Of a stretch of DNA of 64,000 bases, positions 11,701-24,689 are shown in pieces. The DNA is from Gnetum montanum. Lineage: Eukaryota; Streptophyta; Gnetopsida; Gnetales; Gnetaceae. The stretch is taken from positions 69,717 through 133,716 of the forward strand of contig MNCI01023883.1 in NCBI GenBank assembly GCA_015680685.1, given 5' to 3'. Each line of letters opens with the position of its first letter. Positions within the stretch are counted from its first letter, which is position 1. The notes below the pieces were generated by a model that saw nothing but the letters and a program-made list of their open reading frames with translations, did no database searches and had not been told where the DNA came from. The translations under genes and the position numbers were made by a program.

Positions 11701-11743
11701 GTGCTTTTGCACAATTAATAAAATAAATAAAATTTTTGCAAAA
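11628..11743. repeat. Inverted repeat inside the LINE
   Basis: Arms of about 43-45 bases (about 11628-11672 and 11698-11743) are nearly perfect reverse complements around a loop of about 25 bases. The left arm is the RT motif A coding sequence, so the right arm is an inverted copy of it. Confidence 0.85.
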
Positions 11744-12859
11744 TGTATCAAAAGGATGTACAATCCTTTATGGTGCAAACCTATAAGAAAAACATAGGAT
11801 ACTAAATCATATATGACTGAAAAATCAAACCAACTCTCTTATTCCATAACTTTAAAAGAAACCACTATACAAGAGATTTAATGATTTTTATTAAATTTGC
11901 TTGCTTGCATTAAAAAAATATACAAAGTTTCAATTTTGATGCTTTATTTGGCTTTAATGATGATGAATCTTCATAGTCTTAAAACATAGTAAAACTAAAT
12001 TTCCAAAAGTGACTATTTCTCAACTATAGTTTCCCTAAAGATTTTCCATTTCATTGAAACTAGGTTATATATACATCCTTCAAAATAAAACACCTAAAGC
12101 ATGACCGAGAATTTTGACCTAGATTATTATACCTTATTTATACTAAGGTGGACATTATAGCCCTTTAAAGATGTGCACAAAGGCAAAAGCTATAAAACCA
12201 AACCTTTACAACTAACCAATGCTCTTCGTTGCCGTGTGTTATCCTACTAAATTGGTGTTGTAAACACCTTTCTATAAACACAATCTCTTAGTCAACATAA
12301 CTCATAATCAAATGTAAGAATTGATGTAATCAAATGTAAGAATTGAAGTTGTCCTACTAAATAATTTTGAATGGAAAACCTGGCACAAATATTTCAAACT
12401 CCATAACTATTAAACAGTTGATATATTCAAACCATTGATGCTTTGATATACACTGTTGAAAATATTGCAGCTGATGTAGTTCGTACAAATTGATCCGGCT
12501 CTAATAAAATTCAGTTTGGTTCATTTCAAACAAAAATCAAGAAAAGTATTTATAATTTAGGATAAAGAAAAACTACTGAAGATAACCACGGTGATAGGAA
12601 AGTTTATGTATGAGGAGAATTTTGCAAGATCCATTCTTATTGACAATTCCCTCGCATACCAGATATTTTGGCTATCATAAATTTGGGTAGTAATTTACAC
12701 AAACAAGTCAACTAAAACTTCCCATGAACCATACATGTCCTGTGGAAAGCCTGAATATGTACCCAAAATATTCACATGTAAAAACCGATCACCTATTTAC
12801 AGCTTTCGATCTTTTTCACCCTTTTGAATGAAAAGAGACGCCAAATGTGAGAAGCCAAA
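11744..12859. other. No recognisable feature
   Basis: AT-rich sequence on both strands with only short open frames. No RNA gene, transposon terminus or conserved coding was recognised. Confidence 0.5.
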
Positions 12860-13377
12860 TGTGAGAGAGGTAGGAGGGTTGGTGGTGGCCTGCTACCTCC
12901 CCACAGTTTGGGGGTCGTGGGGGCACAAGGGTCCCCCACTCCTTGTGTCTTCGAAACCATACTGACATGGTAGTTTCATACATTAGTAAGAGGAGGCTAC
13001 GACCTACCTCATTACCCCACTCGGTAGAACCTTGCCTGGGAGGGTTGTGTAGTTCAACTTTGCGTTGGAGTGTTTTTACCGGGTGTGTCATGGGACATGT
13101 TATGGGAAGCACGCGGTGATGAATCTGGAGGGTTCAGCTGGTAGTCCTCATGGTGTCCACGTGAGTGGAGCAAGGGAGTGCTATCTAGCTTGTTAGCGTA
13201 TCGCAAATATTTTTTATGAAACACCGCTCAAGAGACATGCTAACACTAACACATTGTTTGTTTGCATGTGTTTCAGGATAGTTGATTGCTAAGGCGTATT
13301 CCTCTTAAGTTTTGTCCCGATTCAGAATCTGCTTGGGAAACTCTTGGGGTGCTGTGCTCAGGGACAACGTTGTTACA
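12860..13377 (+). mobile_element. Solo LTR, 518 bp, target duplication CCAAA
   Basis: Begins TGTGAGAGAGG and ends CAACGTTGTTACA, bracketed by CCAAA (12855-12859 and 13378-13382). A second CCAAATGTGAGA just upstream at 12841 leaves a small uncertainty in the left edge. It is GC-richer than its surroundings. It matches in length and at both ends the LTR at 63063-63583, so both belong to one family. The internal part was probably lost by LTR-LTR recombination. It lies just beyond the 3' end of the LRR pseudogene. Confidence 0.85.
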
Positions 13378-13506
13378 CCAAATAACATAGCCATGGCCAA
13401 TGCTTAAAATATTTACGTTTAAGTATCTACCACTATCAATGTCCAACATAAAATACCATGCCAGCCATCAATCTAATCGATAACAGAGATTTGTAAGACA
13501 AATAAC

Positions 13507-14013
13507 CTTCAGCTTGTTTAATTCAGACTTTGTAACCTTGCAACCAATCAGAGTCAAAGAAGTTAACTTCTTCAGCGGTCTGAGATGGTAGAGCCCTCCG
13601 TTTGTTACTCCTGTATTCAATAGATTCAATGAGACAAGTTCAGTCATCCATGTAAAAACATGGTTGTCAGGAATTTCAAAGATGAATACCCTAGTGTATG
13701 GGTAAAATGAAATGGATATTGTTGAATAAAGATGTTCAAAATAGAATAAAAAATAAGGTGTTGAAAATTCTTGGTATAACTGGGTGGGCCAAAATCAACA
13801 AACCTGATAAGATCCAGCACCAAAAATTAAAAAAATGAATTTATGACAGTAAAAAGAGATGTTGACCTGAAATATATTCCAGTGCTGAACCACCAAGCAT
13901 AGAATTTTGTGACAAATTTAACAATGTCAGCAGTGTGACTTCCTTGATGTTTCGGACACCTGCATCTGTAATAGCCCCACCACAAAGCTCCAGTGAGCGT
14001 AATTTCTTGAAAT
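13507..14013 (-). pseudogene. LRR pseudogene exons 13 and 14 (C-terminal repeats)
   Basis: Exon 13 (13867-14013, 147 bp, two repeats) reads FKKLRSLELCGGAITDAGVR, then ...LNLSQNSMLGGSALEYISG, with good splice sites. Exon 14 (13507-13649) reads MTELVSLNLLNTGVTNGGLY, then ...LTSLTLIGCKVTKSELNKLK, and ends at a GTTATT donor, but its expected acceptor is AT instead of AG. Relatives have one more short terminal exon; none was recognised before the solo LTR. Confidence 0.85.
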
Positions 14014-14851
14014 CTGGGGATAATAAAGAAACTAAAGTTCAGAATATTTGTTTCTGCATATGCATCAGTGATTGAACCACTTCAACTACATACTATGCGT
14101 GTTTCATAACCATATATTCAAAGAAATATAAAATATAATGCTTTAAGTTGTGTAAGCTAGATGTGTAAATGCAATTTGGTAATATGCATGGAAACATGTA
14201 GAACCCCTGTTGGTTATCAATTCTTAAACAGTTACAAATTTACAGCAGCTTATTTTTGTCTCCCTCCACCATGGCTATTGAATTGTGAGATGAAAGGTAG
14301 CAAAAAATGGCACATAAGCATTTACATATTCTGGTAGCATTAAACAAGATTGCTTTTCCACATTATTCATAAAAGCAGCTAATTTAAATATCATCACACC
14401 AAATAGCCTTTACATTTCTGAACACATAATCTAAACATTCTCAGGAAGAAGTGATCAACACATGGCAATGTCAAAAAATTAATCAGTAAGGAGGAATACG
14501 AACATCAGGTTACCAATTACAATACCAATTTGTAATCCCGTACTGACGAACTACAAAAAATGATATGCGGCACAAAATAAACTTTCCAGCTTACGTTTTA
14601 AGCAGTTTGTACCATAATCTGTGACCCGCACGCCAAAAAGATCTAGATGCTTCAAATTAGTCAAACCTGTAAAGGATGTCAATTCATTAATTAATGTAAT
14701 GGAAGAAAGATAAATAAAAAATCAAACCAAATAGTTCAAATGTGTATCTCAACAGATAATGTGTAAACTGTAAGCACAGAGCACGCTTTCAGAGACCCAA
14801 ATGAAAACTAAAAGATACTGTTCACATAAAAGTCCATAAATAAAACTTTAA

Positions 14852-14940
14852 TTGTCAAAGCAGCAAGTCCGGTATCTGTTATGTGGCGTGCATCAAGGTT
14901 AAGTGACTTCAGTGTTGTTAAGTGACTTCAGTGTTGTTAA
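14852..14940 (-). pseudogene. LRR pseudogene exon 11 with 19-bp duplication and lost donor
   Basis: It encodes LTTLKSLNLDARHITDTGLAALT, the most family-specific repeat seen. A 19-bp unit is tandemly repeated (14901-14919, 14920-14938), shifting the frame. At the expected donor after plus 14852 the sequence reads TTAAAGT where GTAAAGT would fit. Confidence 0.75.
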
Positions 14941-15990
14941 GTACTCCCTTTGGATCAATGAGCTTTCGCAATTGAGATGCTTAGTAAAGGTAACCAAATT
15001 CTATATTCACACTACTGCCGAGAACCAAACCAAAACAGAACAAAAAACGATGACTTAACCTAATATGACACCTAAAGCTTCTGTATAGAAAGTGTCCCTT
15101 TATACACAATTTGTCAACCGTCTTCACGTTACTTCAATGTACAGAATTGCACTACAGAAACAGGCAATAAGATGCAGGATGTCAAACAGATTCAAGGTTC
15201 TAAGCATCAAAGATTGATTCGGAAATAACAATGGAAACCTGAGAAAATCTAACAGGTCTTTACAATGAAAAATCATAAAATTAAGGGATATATATAGAAA
15301 GTCATAAATGCTCTAAATACGCATATGTTCTGCAATTACAGCCTGTAAACAGTAGGCATGTAAGAAAACCAAGTAACCATGGACCAGCAATAACTCGTTT
15401 TGCAAAAATCCTTATTAGCATATTCTCCAAGATTTAATAAAATATATATCTTTTACTCATTTCAAAACAGATACAGAACATCACAGAATTTCAGAAGCAA
15501 AAAGCGGATCTATATTTTAAAGTTTTGAACCTGATAGCTTTGCAAGCCCAACACTAGTAACACCAGTATCCGATAAATCCAGATTCTTTAGAAGTACAAA
15601 ACCTGTTTAGCATGTATAAACTTCAGTTAACACTTGAAATTTGCTATCGCACACGAAGGGATCTATGTTTCAAATAAGGAGAAAGCCCAACAAAGGGAAA
15701 AAGTTAAAATAATTGTGACAAGTTATCATCCTGGCGAGCTAAAAAGGAACTGAAATGTCAGCATTTTTCTAACGTGAGTTCATCAAAATAATTCAAGTTT
15801 TGATGACAAAATGAAAATTATTTTATTAATTGGTTGTCCACTTCAAACTGTCATTTTTTACAACAATATGCTGGGGCGAAAATATGGGCTATCATTTAGA
15901 GTGATAATAAAGTGCTTGTTTCTTGGGTCATAATGCCTGGGGAGGCACAGCCACTCAAAAAGAGGTTAGGCTTTTGCTCTTCTGCCAACC

Positions 15991-16120
15991 CTTCAAATAA
16001 TGGAAAAGATAATTTTGAATCTAAAATTCCCAAATCGATACATAACATAAAGACCCTTGAAATAACGGAAAAGAAATTTTTGAATCTAAAATTTCCAAAT
16101 CAATACATAACATAAATTAA
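15991..16120. repeat. Diverged 65-bp tandem duplication in an LRR intron
   Basis: Units start at 15991 (CTTCAAATAATGG) and 16056 (CTTGAAATAACGG) and both run into ...CATAACATAA. Several substitutions separate them. Confidence 0.8.
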
Positions 16121-16210
16121 AAAGGTCGTGTCAATCTATATTGGTCACAAAGTGTAAACTGTCCATCCATGTAGAGTGATAGCCTACATGTTTCTATGAA
16201 AGCTGGGTCA

Positions 16211-16474
16211 CTAGAAGAAAGGTTTTTGGCTTCATCACCTAATACCAGCCAAGCACATTTAGCCTTGGTGATTTTTGTAAAATGCCATCAGTTCTTCCTA
16301 GCTTTCAGAACATCATATTTTATAACTACTAATACTTTCTTTCTAGAAGACAGGTTTTTGGCTTCATCACCTAATACCAGCTAAGCACATTTAGCCTTGG
16401 TGATTTTTGTAAAATGCCATCAGTTCTTCCTAGTTTTCAGAACATCATATTTTATAACTACTAATACTTTCTTT
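16211..16474. repeat. 132-bp tandem duplication in an LRR intron
   Basis: Units 16211-16342 and 16343-16474 differ at only a few positions by eye. The length is a multiple of three and both copies are open in one frame, but nothing suggests coding. Confidence 0.9.
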
Positions 16475-17287
16475 CAAATCATTATTTGCTTTGAAACCAA
16501 ATCACTTTAGCCTTTGTCTCATTTTTTTATGTTGCCTTACATTTCTCATACTGAGTTGAGAAGTTCTCCAAAATAGATGAATTTTTTTTTTTTGAAAACT
16601 GATTTAAATTCACATGCAACCAAGCACGGTCCTTCCTAATGACTGCAACAACAATCTAGTTGAGACTGAACATTAGGAAGATATCCTGATCCTGCACACT
16701 CATTTTTAAAAAGTATTAGAAATTCAAACGAGCCCCATGAACCAACCCATTTTATTAAGGATGCTCCCCTCCTACAGGATTCAGAACAGCAACATACATC
16801 AACGAGTCTCTGGTCTGTTCACACATTGGATCTTTTCGCAGTATTGCTTGTGTATCTATTTCAAGAAATCATAACTGTACAATACGAGAAAAAAAATCCT
16901 GAAATAAGATTTCACAGCTTTAAAATCACAAAATAACTCATTTCCAATATTTGGCACTGGAAGTGAGTACGAAAAATTTCACGTCACTTGCAAGCCATTC
17001 AAAAGCAAACAAATTGATATTACAAGATCACCTCAAACACCAAACACAAAACATTAACACATAAACATGAATATTGCAACATATCATATATTATCTCCTA
17101 GCAAAAAGAGCATACATGTTTCAAGATTATGGGTCAGTTTACCTCTGACATATGTGAGCCCTTGATCACTATTGCAATCATCTAAATTAAGGTTCTCCAA
17201 GTTCGTTAAACCTGAAAAAAAGGTAGAAAACAATTTCAACTGAAAATAAATTTGATAAAATGTTGTCACTAATTCATCTGCCTACCC

Positions 17288-17342
17288 TAACAGGTTAGCC
17301 CATTTTGTTGGGATAAAGGCACCACCATGATGATGATTAAGA
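17288..17342 (+). repeat. RTE-type LINE/SINE 3' tail
   Basis: GGTTAGCCCATTTTGTTGG followed by GATAAAGGC and an ATG-repeat tail matches the common 3' end of plant RTE-type elements (GTTGGGATAAGGCTT then a trinucleotide tail, recalled). Only the tail is present. Confidence 0.55.
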
Positions 17343-18564
17343 AATGCAAGCATGAATATGAAATCATGACATATATAGATAAACTATAATGCATTAATGC
17401 AGTAAAGAAACCAAACTACTGTTAGTGCTAGACAGTATATATCAAATCACAATCATGTTTAGGCTTTCCTATGAAAGGAAAAATGATCCTTAATCTCTCA
17501 TTAATATATTCTTAAATAATCCTTCTGATGACCAGTTTTGTAAAATCATAAGCTTTTTATAATCCTTGACAACAAGATGTTTCATGTTTAAAATATAAAA
17601 TGTATTTCGAGTATCTGACAAGTTCAAGACATGCCCTAGAATTGAACAGTGTTCACATGGGTTTGTAGGTTCAACTTTGTAGTATAATTGGGAATTTCTG
17701 TGGATTTTAGGGGTTGGGCAAGTGATATAATCAAGGTTCAGTTGCACAAGCAGCTATTTTGATCTTGCCAACTCTTTCTTCCAATTTGCATGCACTGTTC
17801 TTTCTATTAAAAGAAAATTCATTTTACAAGTTCAAACTTCAAAGAAAAATTACATTGCAAACCAAGTATTTGTGAGGCTTCACTGTATAAATGTTTGGAA
17901 CCACCACATTTCTCATAAAAATAATAATGTATTATCTTCTTTTTAGTAAGTGCACATGCAACTATAACATATTTGTATTTATATAGACAAAACTTTAACC
18001 CCAAGAAACCTGCTGATAATTGCCCACCTGCTTGCTACTCATTTGATAAACAATTGGTGCTCTTTCTAATGGCATTTCTAAATAGCTTCTTATTACCATT
18101 GATTTGAACCCATGCCCTTGCAAACTACCTCCATACCTCCACCCAACCCTCAAGCATTACCGTTGCCTTTATATAGCAACCAGTGACATTATCCATGCTC
18201 TGCACTCTAAACTTAGCCAACCCACTCAACCTTTTCCTTGCTTCGCTCACTTATTAGTAGTGCACTATTGAGCTACATTCAATCTTACCGTACACCATAA
18301 TCAAAACCATTCACCTATATTATCATTGCCACTGTAATATGTTCGCTAACAAGTATGATGACCCTCATCTCACAGTTGCCAATCGGCTCATGCCAATATG
18401 TAGTTTTCATTAATGTGACTGTCTATGTTCACACTGAATTTAAATAAAGAGAAAATTACACTAGAAAAGTGGACAATTGTGATAAAATATAATGGAAACT
18501 GAAAGACATTGTGTAATAATGGTTCTTTCTAGTGTCTATGGTTTAAGACAGAAAACATTGTTAC

Positions 18565-18636
18565 CGTTTAAATGCTATAGACCAACATTAGAGATGCCAG
18601 TGTAACTCAGGTTCAGAGCCCTTAAATTGATAAGAC
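18565..18636 (-). pseudogene. LRR pseudogene exon 8 with in-frame TAG
   Basis: A regular 72-bp repeat exon with a good acceptor (GTGCAG) and donor (GTAACA). It reads GLINLRALNLSYTGISNVGL, stop, HLNG. The stop TAG (plus 18575-18577) probably replaces CAG (Gln). Confidence 0.85.
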
Positions 18637-19454
18637 CTGCACAAAGGTTTTGGCATTATTTATTTCCGTTATATGATATAAATCCAATTCTTATCAGCAC
18701 AAGTAGTTAATAGATCACAATGCATAGACAATGCAACATAATTTTAACAAACAATATCACTTTTTACATATAAATAGAATCTATTCCATTTATTTCATTC
18801 CACCACTAATGATAAACTTAGAGAATATTTGAAACTAATATGGTTTCATATTGTCAGAAGCAGAAACTTTCACCTAAAATCACTCCCCAGTACCCCAAAA
18901 GAAATTTAAAAAATAAAAATTTTGATCATCTTTGTATTTAGGTTTGCAGCCAACATTTCAGAAGAAACTTGAAATTACAAATATAAACCTCATTCAAACA
19001 GAACGCAGTTAAACAAAAATCATATTGACCAAGAATTTCAGCACAAACTGTGGATCCTCTATGTGTTGCAAGGCTTAAGTAAAAACAAGTAATGCTCTTT
19101 TGACAATGTTCCTTGATCAAGGTAACACCTAAATAACATAATTGTCAGAAAAATGGAACCAATGTGATGTGACTTGTTGGGTAAGGCACGTGACTCAAAA
19201 GAACATGTGAACTGCATCCTGTAAGTGATAAACTTTGGCCACAGCTTTTGGTCCAACAAATCTAGGAAGGCCTATAACTTTTTTTTTCTTTAAGTACAGT
19301 TCAGTTCATGAACAGCCTATCACATGCCATCCAATATATTATTATTCATATTCTCAAAGATCTCTGACATTTCTAACATTCAAAGATATCATAAATATAG
19401 CAAAAGCTGCTGTGAACCCTAATTTAGCTCAAAACTATGTTTCACATGCCTTGG

Positions 19455-22400
19455 AAGTATTTGAGAGCAAGTACATGTATTCAAATGAGTTCAAGAATAG
19501 GATGTGTAATCCAAAAACATAGGCAAGAACCCTTAAGATCACAAATTGAAAGAACACCATATATATTCAGAAGATGCCTTGGAACAAAAACGCATAATAA
19601 AATGAATTAGGGAAAAAGACAATACAATGCTAACTCATAACTTTGAGCAAAGCAACTATTGAACAAATCATTGCCATAAATCTTGTGTTAAATAGTTCAA
19701 ACTTCACAACCTACAACATGTAAAACTTGTTGAAATTCCATAAGGCAAAAACCTTTTTTAAAATAACTTGCTTTGGCTCCCAAACTCTTAAAAACGTGCC
19801 AATGCTGCCACAGTATAACCACAAATAACAAACTCCACAAATTTGTCCCATATATGAGAAATTTATAACATTCCATTCAAACAATAAAACAAATAGTATG
19901 ATAATTCTTATGATTTGCACCTGCCATTAAGCAAACACACAAATGAAAACAGAAACGAGAAAGTAAGCATCACAAGTGTCAATATGTTCCCATTCACTTT
20001 AAAAACAAAAATAAGAAAATAAATAACCATACTAAAAACAATTCACAAAAGATACATGAAGTTCTAAATATGAAAACTTAAATATCAAATGGTGAATTAA
20101 AATGAACTGAATTGCAATAAGAAAGAAATGCAATAGATTAAGTTCCAAATATAGTTAAAAGTATGTCTCAGACACAAAGAAATCAAGTCACAACCAATGT
20201 GGTGCCATTACCATTCTCCTACAGAGGTATGCATACCTTCTAGATGTTGAATACCATTATTTGAAATGTTGCAGGATTTGATATTGAGATACCCCAATGC
20301 ATAAAGCCTTGCAAGCAATCAAGAACTTCTTTGAAATTGTATAAAAGCTAGGCCATTAGTTTTCCTAGACAGAACAAGGACAATCCAACCTTATAAAAAT
20401 TGTTCACTAATGCTAAATCATCATACATACCCATAGGTCACAATGTCACAGTACATGACTAGAAACGAATCATGAAAAAATAAACCATTAAACAATATGA
20501 CTCCTATAGGTCTAGTACAACTTCAATAAGAAATACAGTAAAAATAAAAACCTGAAATGGTTTCCATGCATGCATCAGTGACATTACAACCTTCCATGTT
20601 TAGCCTAGTAAGCTTTTTCAATCTTGTAACATAAAAGGCATAAAATTTATATTCCAACTAAGATATAAGACAGATAACACTATTAATTTCAAACACAAAA
20701 TTAATACAGGAAAAATGGTTGTATCTGCAATGCATATGAAACAAGAAATGAGGGTCTTTGGCCATTCTGTTTGGCTTCAAAATGATTCAGCCAAGTTCTT
20801 CCAAAGAGTTCTAGAAGTAAACGTTGGGTGTCAATCCCATGACAACAGAATCCAGTGAAGGTGAAAACAATTACTGTTTTTAAGGCATAGAACAGAAAAA
20901 ATTCTATCAATTTCAATATTTAGCAACTTGTAATTTCCTTTTACATATTTTAACAAGGTTATAGACTGACATCTTCCATCAAGCAAATCTTCCATTCCTC
21001 TGTAGTATCTACATATTGTTCTTGCAACATTTTCTGCTTCATCCTACAAAACAATACCAACTTTGCACCATAAACTCCTGCTTTTCAGATTTTTCCTCAC
21101 ACCTACCTACCTTGCTCACATTCAACATCACATTCACAATCACCAATTTCAGGCTTCAAAAGCTATTGCCCCAATCAAGATGAAAATAAATAATTATAAT
21201 GTTACTCTTTAGGTTACCCTTGTTCTTCTGCATGTTCCTACTTTACTATATTTTACTTCCAAGTTTGTTTACCTTGATGGTCTGCAAAGCCGATGCTTAG
21301 TTTGGCAGGTCTGTTGAATTATTTTAGGCTGCTGCAAGTCAGCTTGCCTTCATGCAATCAACAGAAAGTGATAGGAAAATCCATGCAAAAAATTATTTTA
21401 CATTAAAAAAATTATGATACAAGCTTGCACCAACCTAAAAAGAAGCCTCCCAAAAGAGAAAAAGAACCAAACTGATCTATTACCACATTGTTAGATTTAA
21501 ATACAGGACATGTTTATCTAATAAGATACATACTAAACATTTTAATCACCAGTCAATAAATTGCCTAATCATTAAAACATTATTTAAGAGTTAAAAAAAG
21601 GAATTGCACTATACACTTCAATTCTCTCAGCAAACATTGGTTGTTTACCTCTCAGAAAAGTAGTGCCAATATCATTCACTTTGCTCCTAGAAATTTGAAG
21701 CTCTTTCAGGTTTGTAAGACCTATCCAACCAAAACTGTTAAAAAGTTGAAATGCATAAAGAAATAAAACATGAAAACAGTTACTTGATGAAAAAATCTCA
21801 CAGCAAAAAATCAATAAATTAAACATAAATTCAATTTTATTTTCTTCAAGAATTGTTAGCTTTCTTTTTACTATTCCCTAAACGTAAGCATGTTTGATGC
21901 CAGTATTAACACTATATTAATGTTAACCAATTAACACTAGAAATATATCATTAACTAATAGTGTTGTGTACTGACAAACCAGTAAACTTGTAAAAGATGT
22001 GAATTACTCACGAAACAACAAAATAACATTACTTAGGGAACAATATAAAGAACTATCCTAGCAGTCAGGATACAATCCATTTTGTGAAAATTAGGTATAA
22101 TATTTAGTAGCAAATTCAAAACAACAAAACATTAATACTAACAAGATTTATGATGTCTGAGTTCTTTATACAATTGCACCATCCAATATTCAAAGTCTCT
22201 AACTTTGTGAGTCTTGCACACATATGACAAAATCATATTTAATCACATGCATATGCAAGCTTAAAAACACTAAAATTTTATGAGCCTTCACTCAATGATT
22301 TAAACAATCTATGATACAGACCAACTCATATACATTTAAGCAACATAGTTGGTTTTTGATTTGCAAACAGAGAAATTTATTTAAAGGTCCAATGAAGAAA

Positions 22401-23831
22401 ATAACAACCAGTTTGGTTTCAAACCATGCCGACAGGTAGAGTATTTAAACTAGCATAACTTCATATAAGGATATCCATTCAGGCCAAGCGAACATGAGCA
22501 AGATGTATTCATTAAGGCACATGTTTTTAAACCTAAGACCTTTCATACTTTTTTATAACCAAAAGGCATTTATATGGTAATAAGAAAGCTGCTTTATATT
22601 TTTTCAACACAATGAAAATACAAACATTGCATTGAACCCAAGACATGTCAACATTAATGCATCTTATTAAATGCCACATGAAATTAAATTAAGTTTTTAT
22701 TTCATTAAATAATAGGGACTTTAACCAAAATGAAGCACTTGTGACTTTAAAGGTGAACAAACAAACATCACAATGCAGGTGCTAAATCCCCATTGATTCT
22801 AAAGAAACACCTCAAATGTAGGAAGTTCACATTCATGATCAACATCAATCTGCAACTGACCTTGTTGAACCAAAAAGCCATTGCTTTTACTAGTAAATAA
22901 AACCATTAATCTGGAAAGTTAGATCTATGAGTCACTTCATTCTGCTCATCTAGCAGGTGCAGAAGAAAAAATAAGAGTACCCATTCCAACATAATATTGA
23001 ATCTATTACTGTTTGAAAAGAAAAGAGAACTATGGACAGGGATCCTAGAAAAACTAGTTCAAGGGTTGGCATATCGAAATTGTAGGCTTCTTATTATGGA
23101 TGGCTGAGTACAATTAAATTGATGTTGTTATCAATCTGCTCCAACATATGTGATATTATGATCATGAAAACAAATGGAGGTCACTAACAGATTGTAAATC
23201 CTAAAGTTGAGGGGGAGAAATGGATAAAAGCTGTTATGTATAGGAACGTGATGAGTTAAAAAATATATAGTTATCTACATATCACCTTTGGAAAACCAAC
23301 ATCAAAGATTATGAATGGCATGTAATCTATCTTCCTAGGAGTTGCATCGCCTCCAAAATTTTTGTGTTTCTCACGTTTCAGAATCAAGTTCACATTCCAA
23401 AACATTCAATAAAAATAACCATTTAAAATAATATGTTAACCATTGAGAACAGAGTAATTTTTAAACTATTGTATATTTTTAAGTATAAATTAATGAATTC
23501 ACTGTTGAGAGCCACCGTCTCTTGCATTAACTCCATGCATCACGTAAATCCACATCTCTTTGTCTCCCCAATTCAGTTACGTTATTCTAATACATTTTAT
23601 GCATAGCATGTAATAAAGGGGAAAATGATTTAAAAACTTAAAACAAACCAAATAAATTTCAAAAATATCTAATATATATTGAAGCTTCAGCAATAGGGAA
23701 GAGCCTTCAAAGTGCATCCAAAATAGAAGAATTCTTGCAAAAAATCTTCTGATAATGAGGTTTGAATACTTAAAGGTAAAAATCATGCAAAGTAATGCAT
23801 ATGATACTTACATACTGACCAAATAGAAAAA
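19455..23831. repeat. Segmental duplication, copy 1 (LRR pseudogene exons 4-7)
   Basis: 4.4 kb matching 58681-63052 in the same orientation throughout, with small indels. It includes LRR exons 7, 6, 5 and 4 and their introns. The left edge is at AAGTATT (19455). The right edge falls exactly at the single N (23832), so the true end of this copy may be hidden by the contig join. Confidence 0.95.
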
Positions 23832-24689
23832 NTGATCCGAACTAAGAGTTTTGGGACTACTTTCCTCATAGTACTAAAAGCATTGCTTAAGTGACCAAGG
23901 ACCTAGAGCTCTATTCTGATAGTGACATAGTCAGCAAATGACTGCAAAGAATGTCCCAACAAAAAGTTTCCCTAATTGGCCATAAAGGGTTGGAACACAA
24001 ATGGGACTTGAAAAACAAAATTCATGTGCTAAAATCTTTGAAGCTAGCAAGACGAGAATATAAGGATGGTAACTTAAAAATCTTTGATTTCTAGATGATT
24101 CAATGATTATGCAACTTTTTTTATCATTTTTCTTTATTGATCTCTAAGATCCCAAGAAATTTCCAATGAAACTTCAAACAGTTTATCAACAACTATATCT
24201 TTTTTTCAACTTTTTCAAAGAAAACAAAGAAGCTTTTAATTTTCTCACCTTTAATAGATCCAAGTCTACCGTGAATTCCAGAGCATCTCTCCAAATCTAG
24301 ATTTGCTAAGTTAATGAGATTTGCTAGAGCATGTAGCCCTCCTCCAGTAATAGAATCATTTCTCTTTAGACTAAATGAAGTCAAATTCGTAAGACCTGCA
24401 AAAGGGTTGTGTGCACATTCATTACACTAGAATCTAGATGTATATGCATAGTGTAGCAAACAAACTTCATATTAAAATGATATTGAAATGGTTAAAGCAA
24501 TTCTTCATATTATCATGGCATATTTACATGGACATACAGTAACAAAATAATGATATTTGTCTTCCTACAGATCGTTGCATGCAGTTTGGTAGATATTACA
24601 AATTCAGACTATTTATAAAAACAAATATACATGGATGTCCAAAGCATCAAACACAACATGGTACAACTATTACATGCAACAATATCTAA

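Noticed and set aside
12816-13112. 98-codon minus-strand frame
   Set aside because: It lies almost wholly within the solo LTR and runs across its left boundary and target duplication; no domain is recognised.
16196-16384. 62-codon frame repeated in tandem
   Set aside because: It is an intronic 132-bp duplication whose length happens to be a multiple of three; no coding signature.
18100-18140. B-box-like GGTTCAAATC on the minus strand (possible tRNA or SINE)
   Set aside because: No convincing A box at the right distance and no cloverleaf; too little to call.
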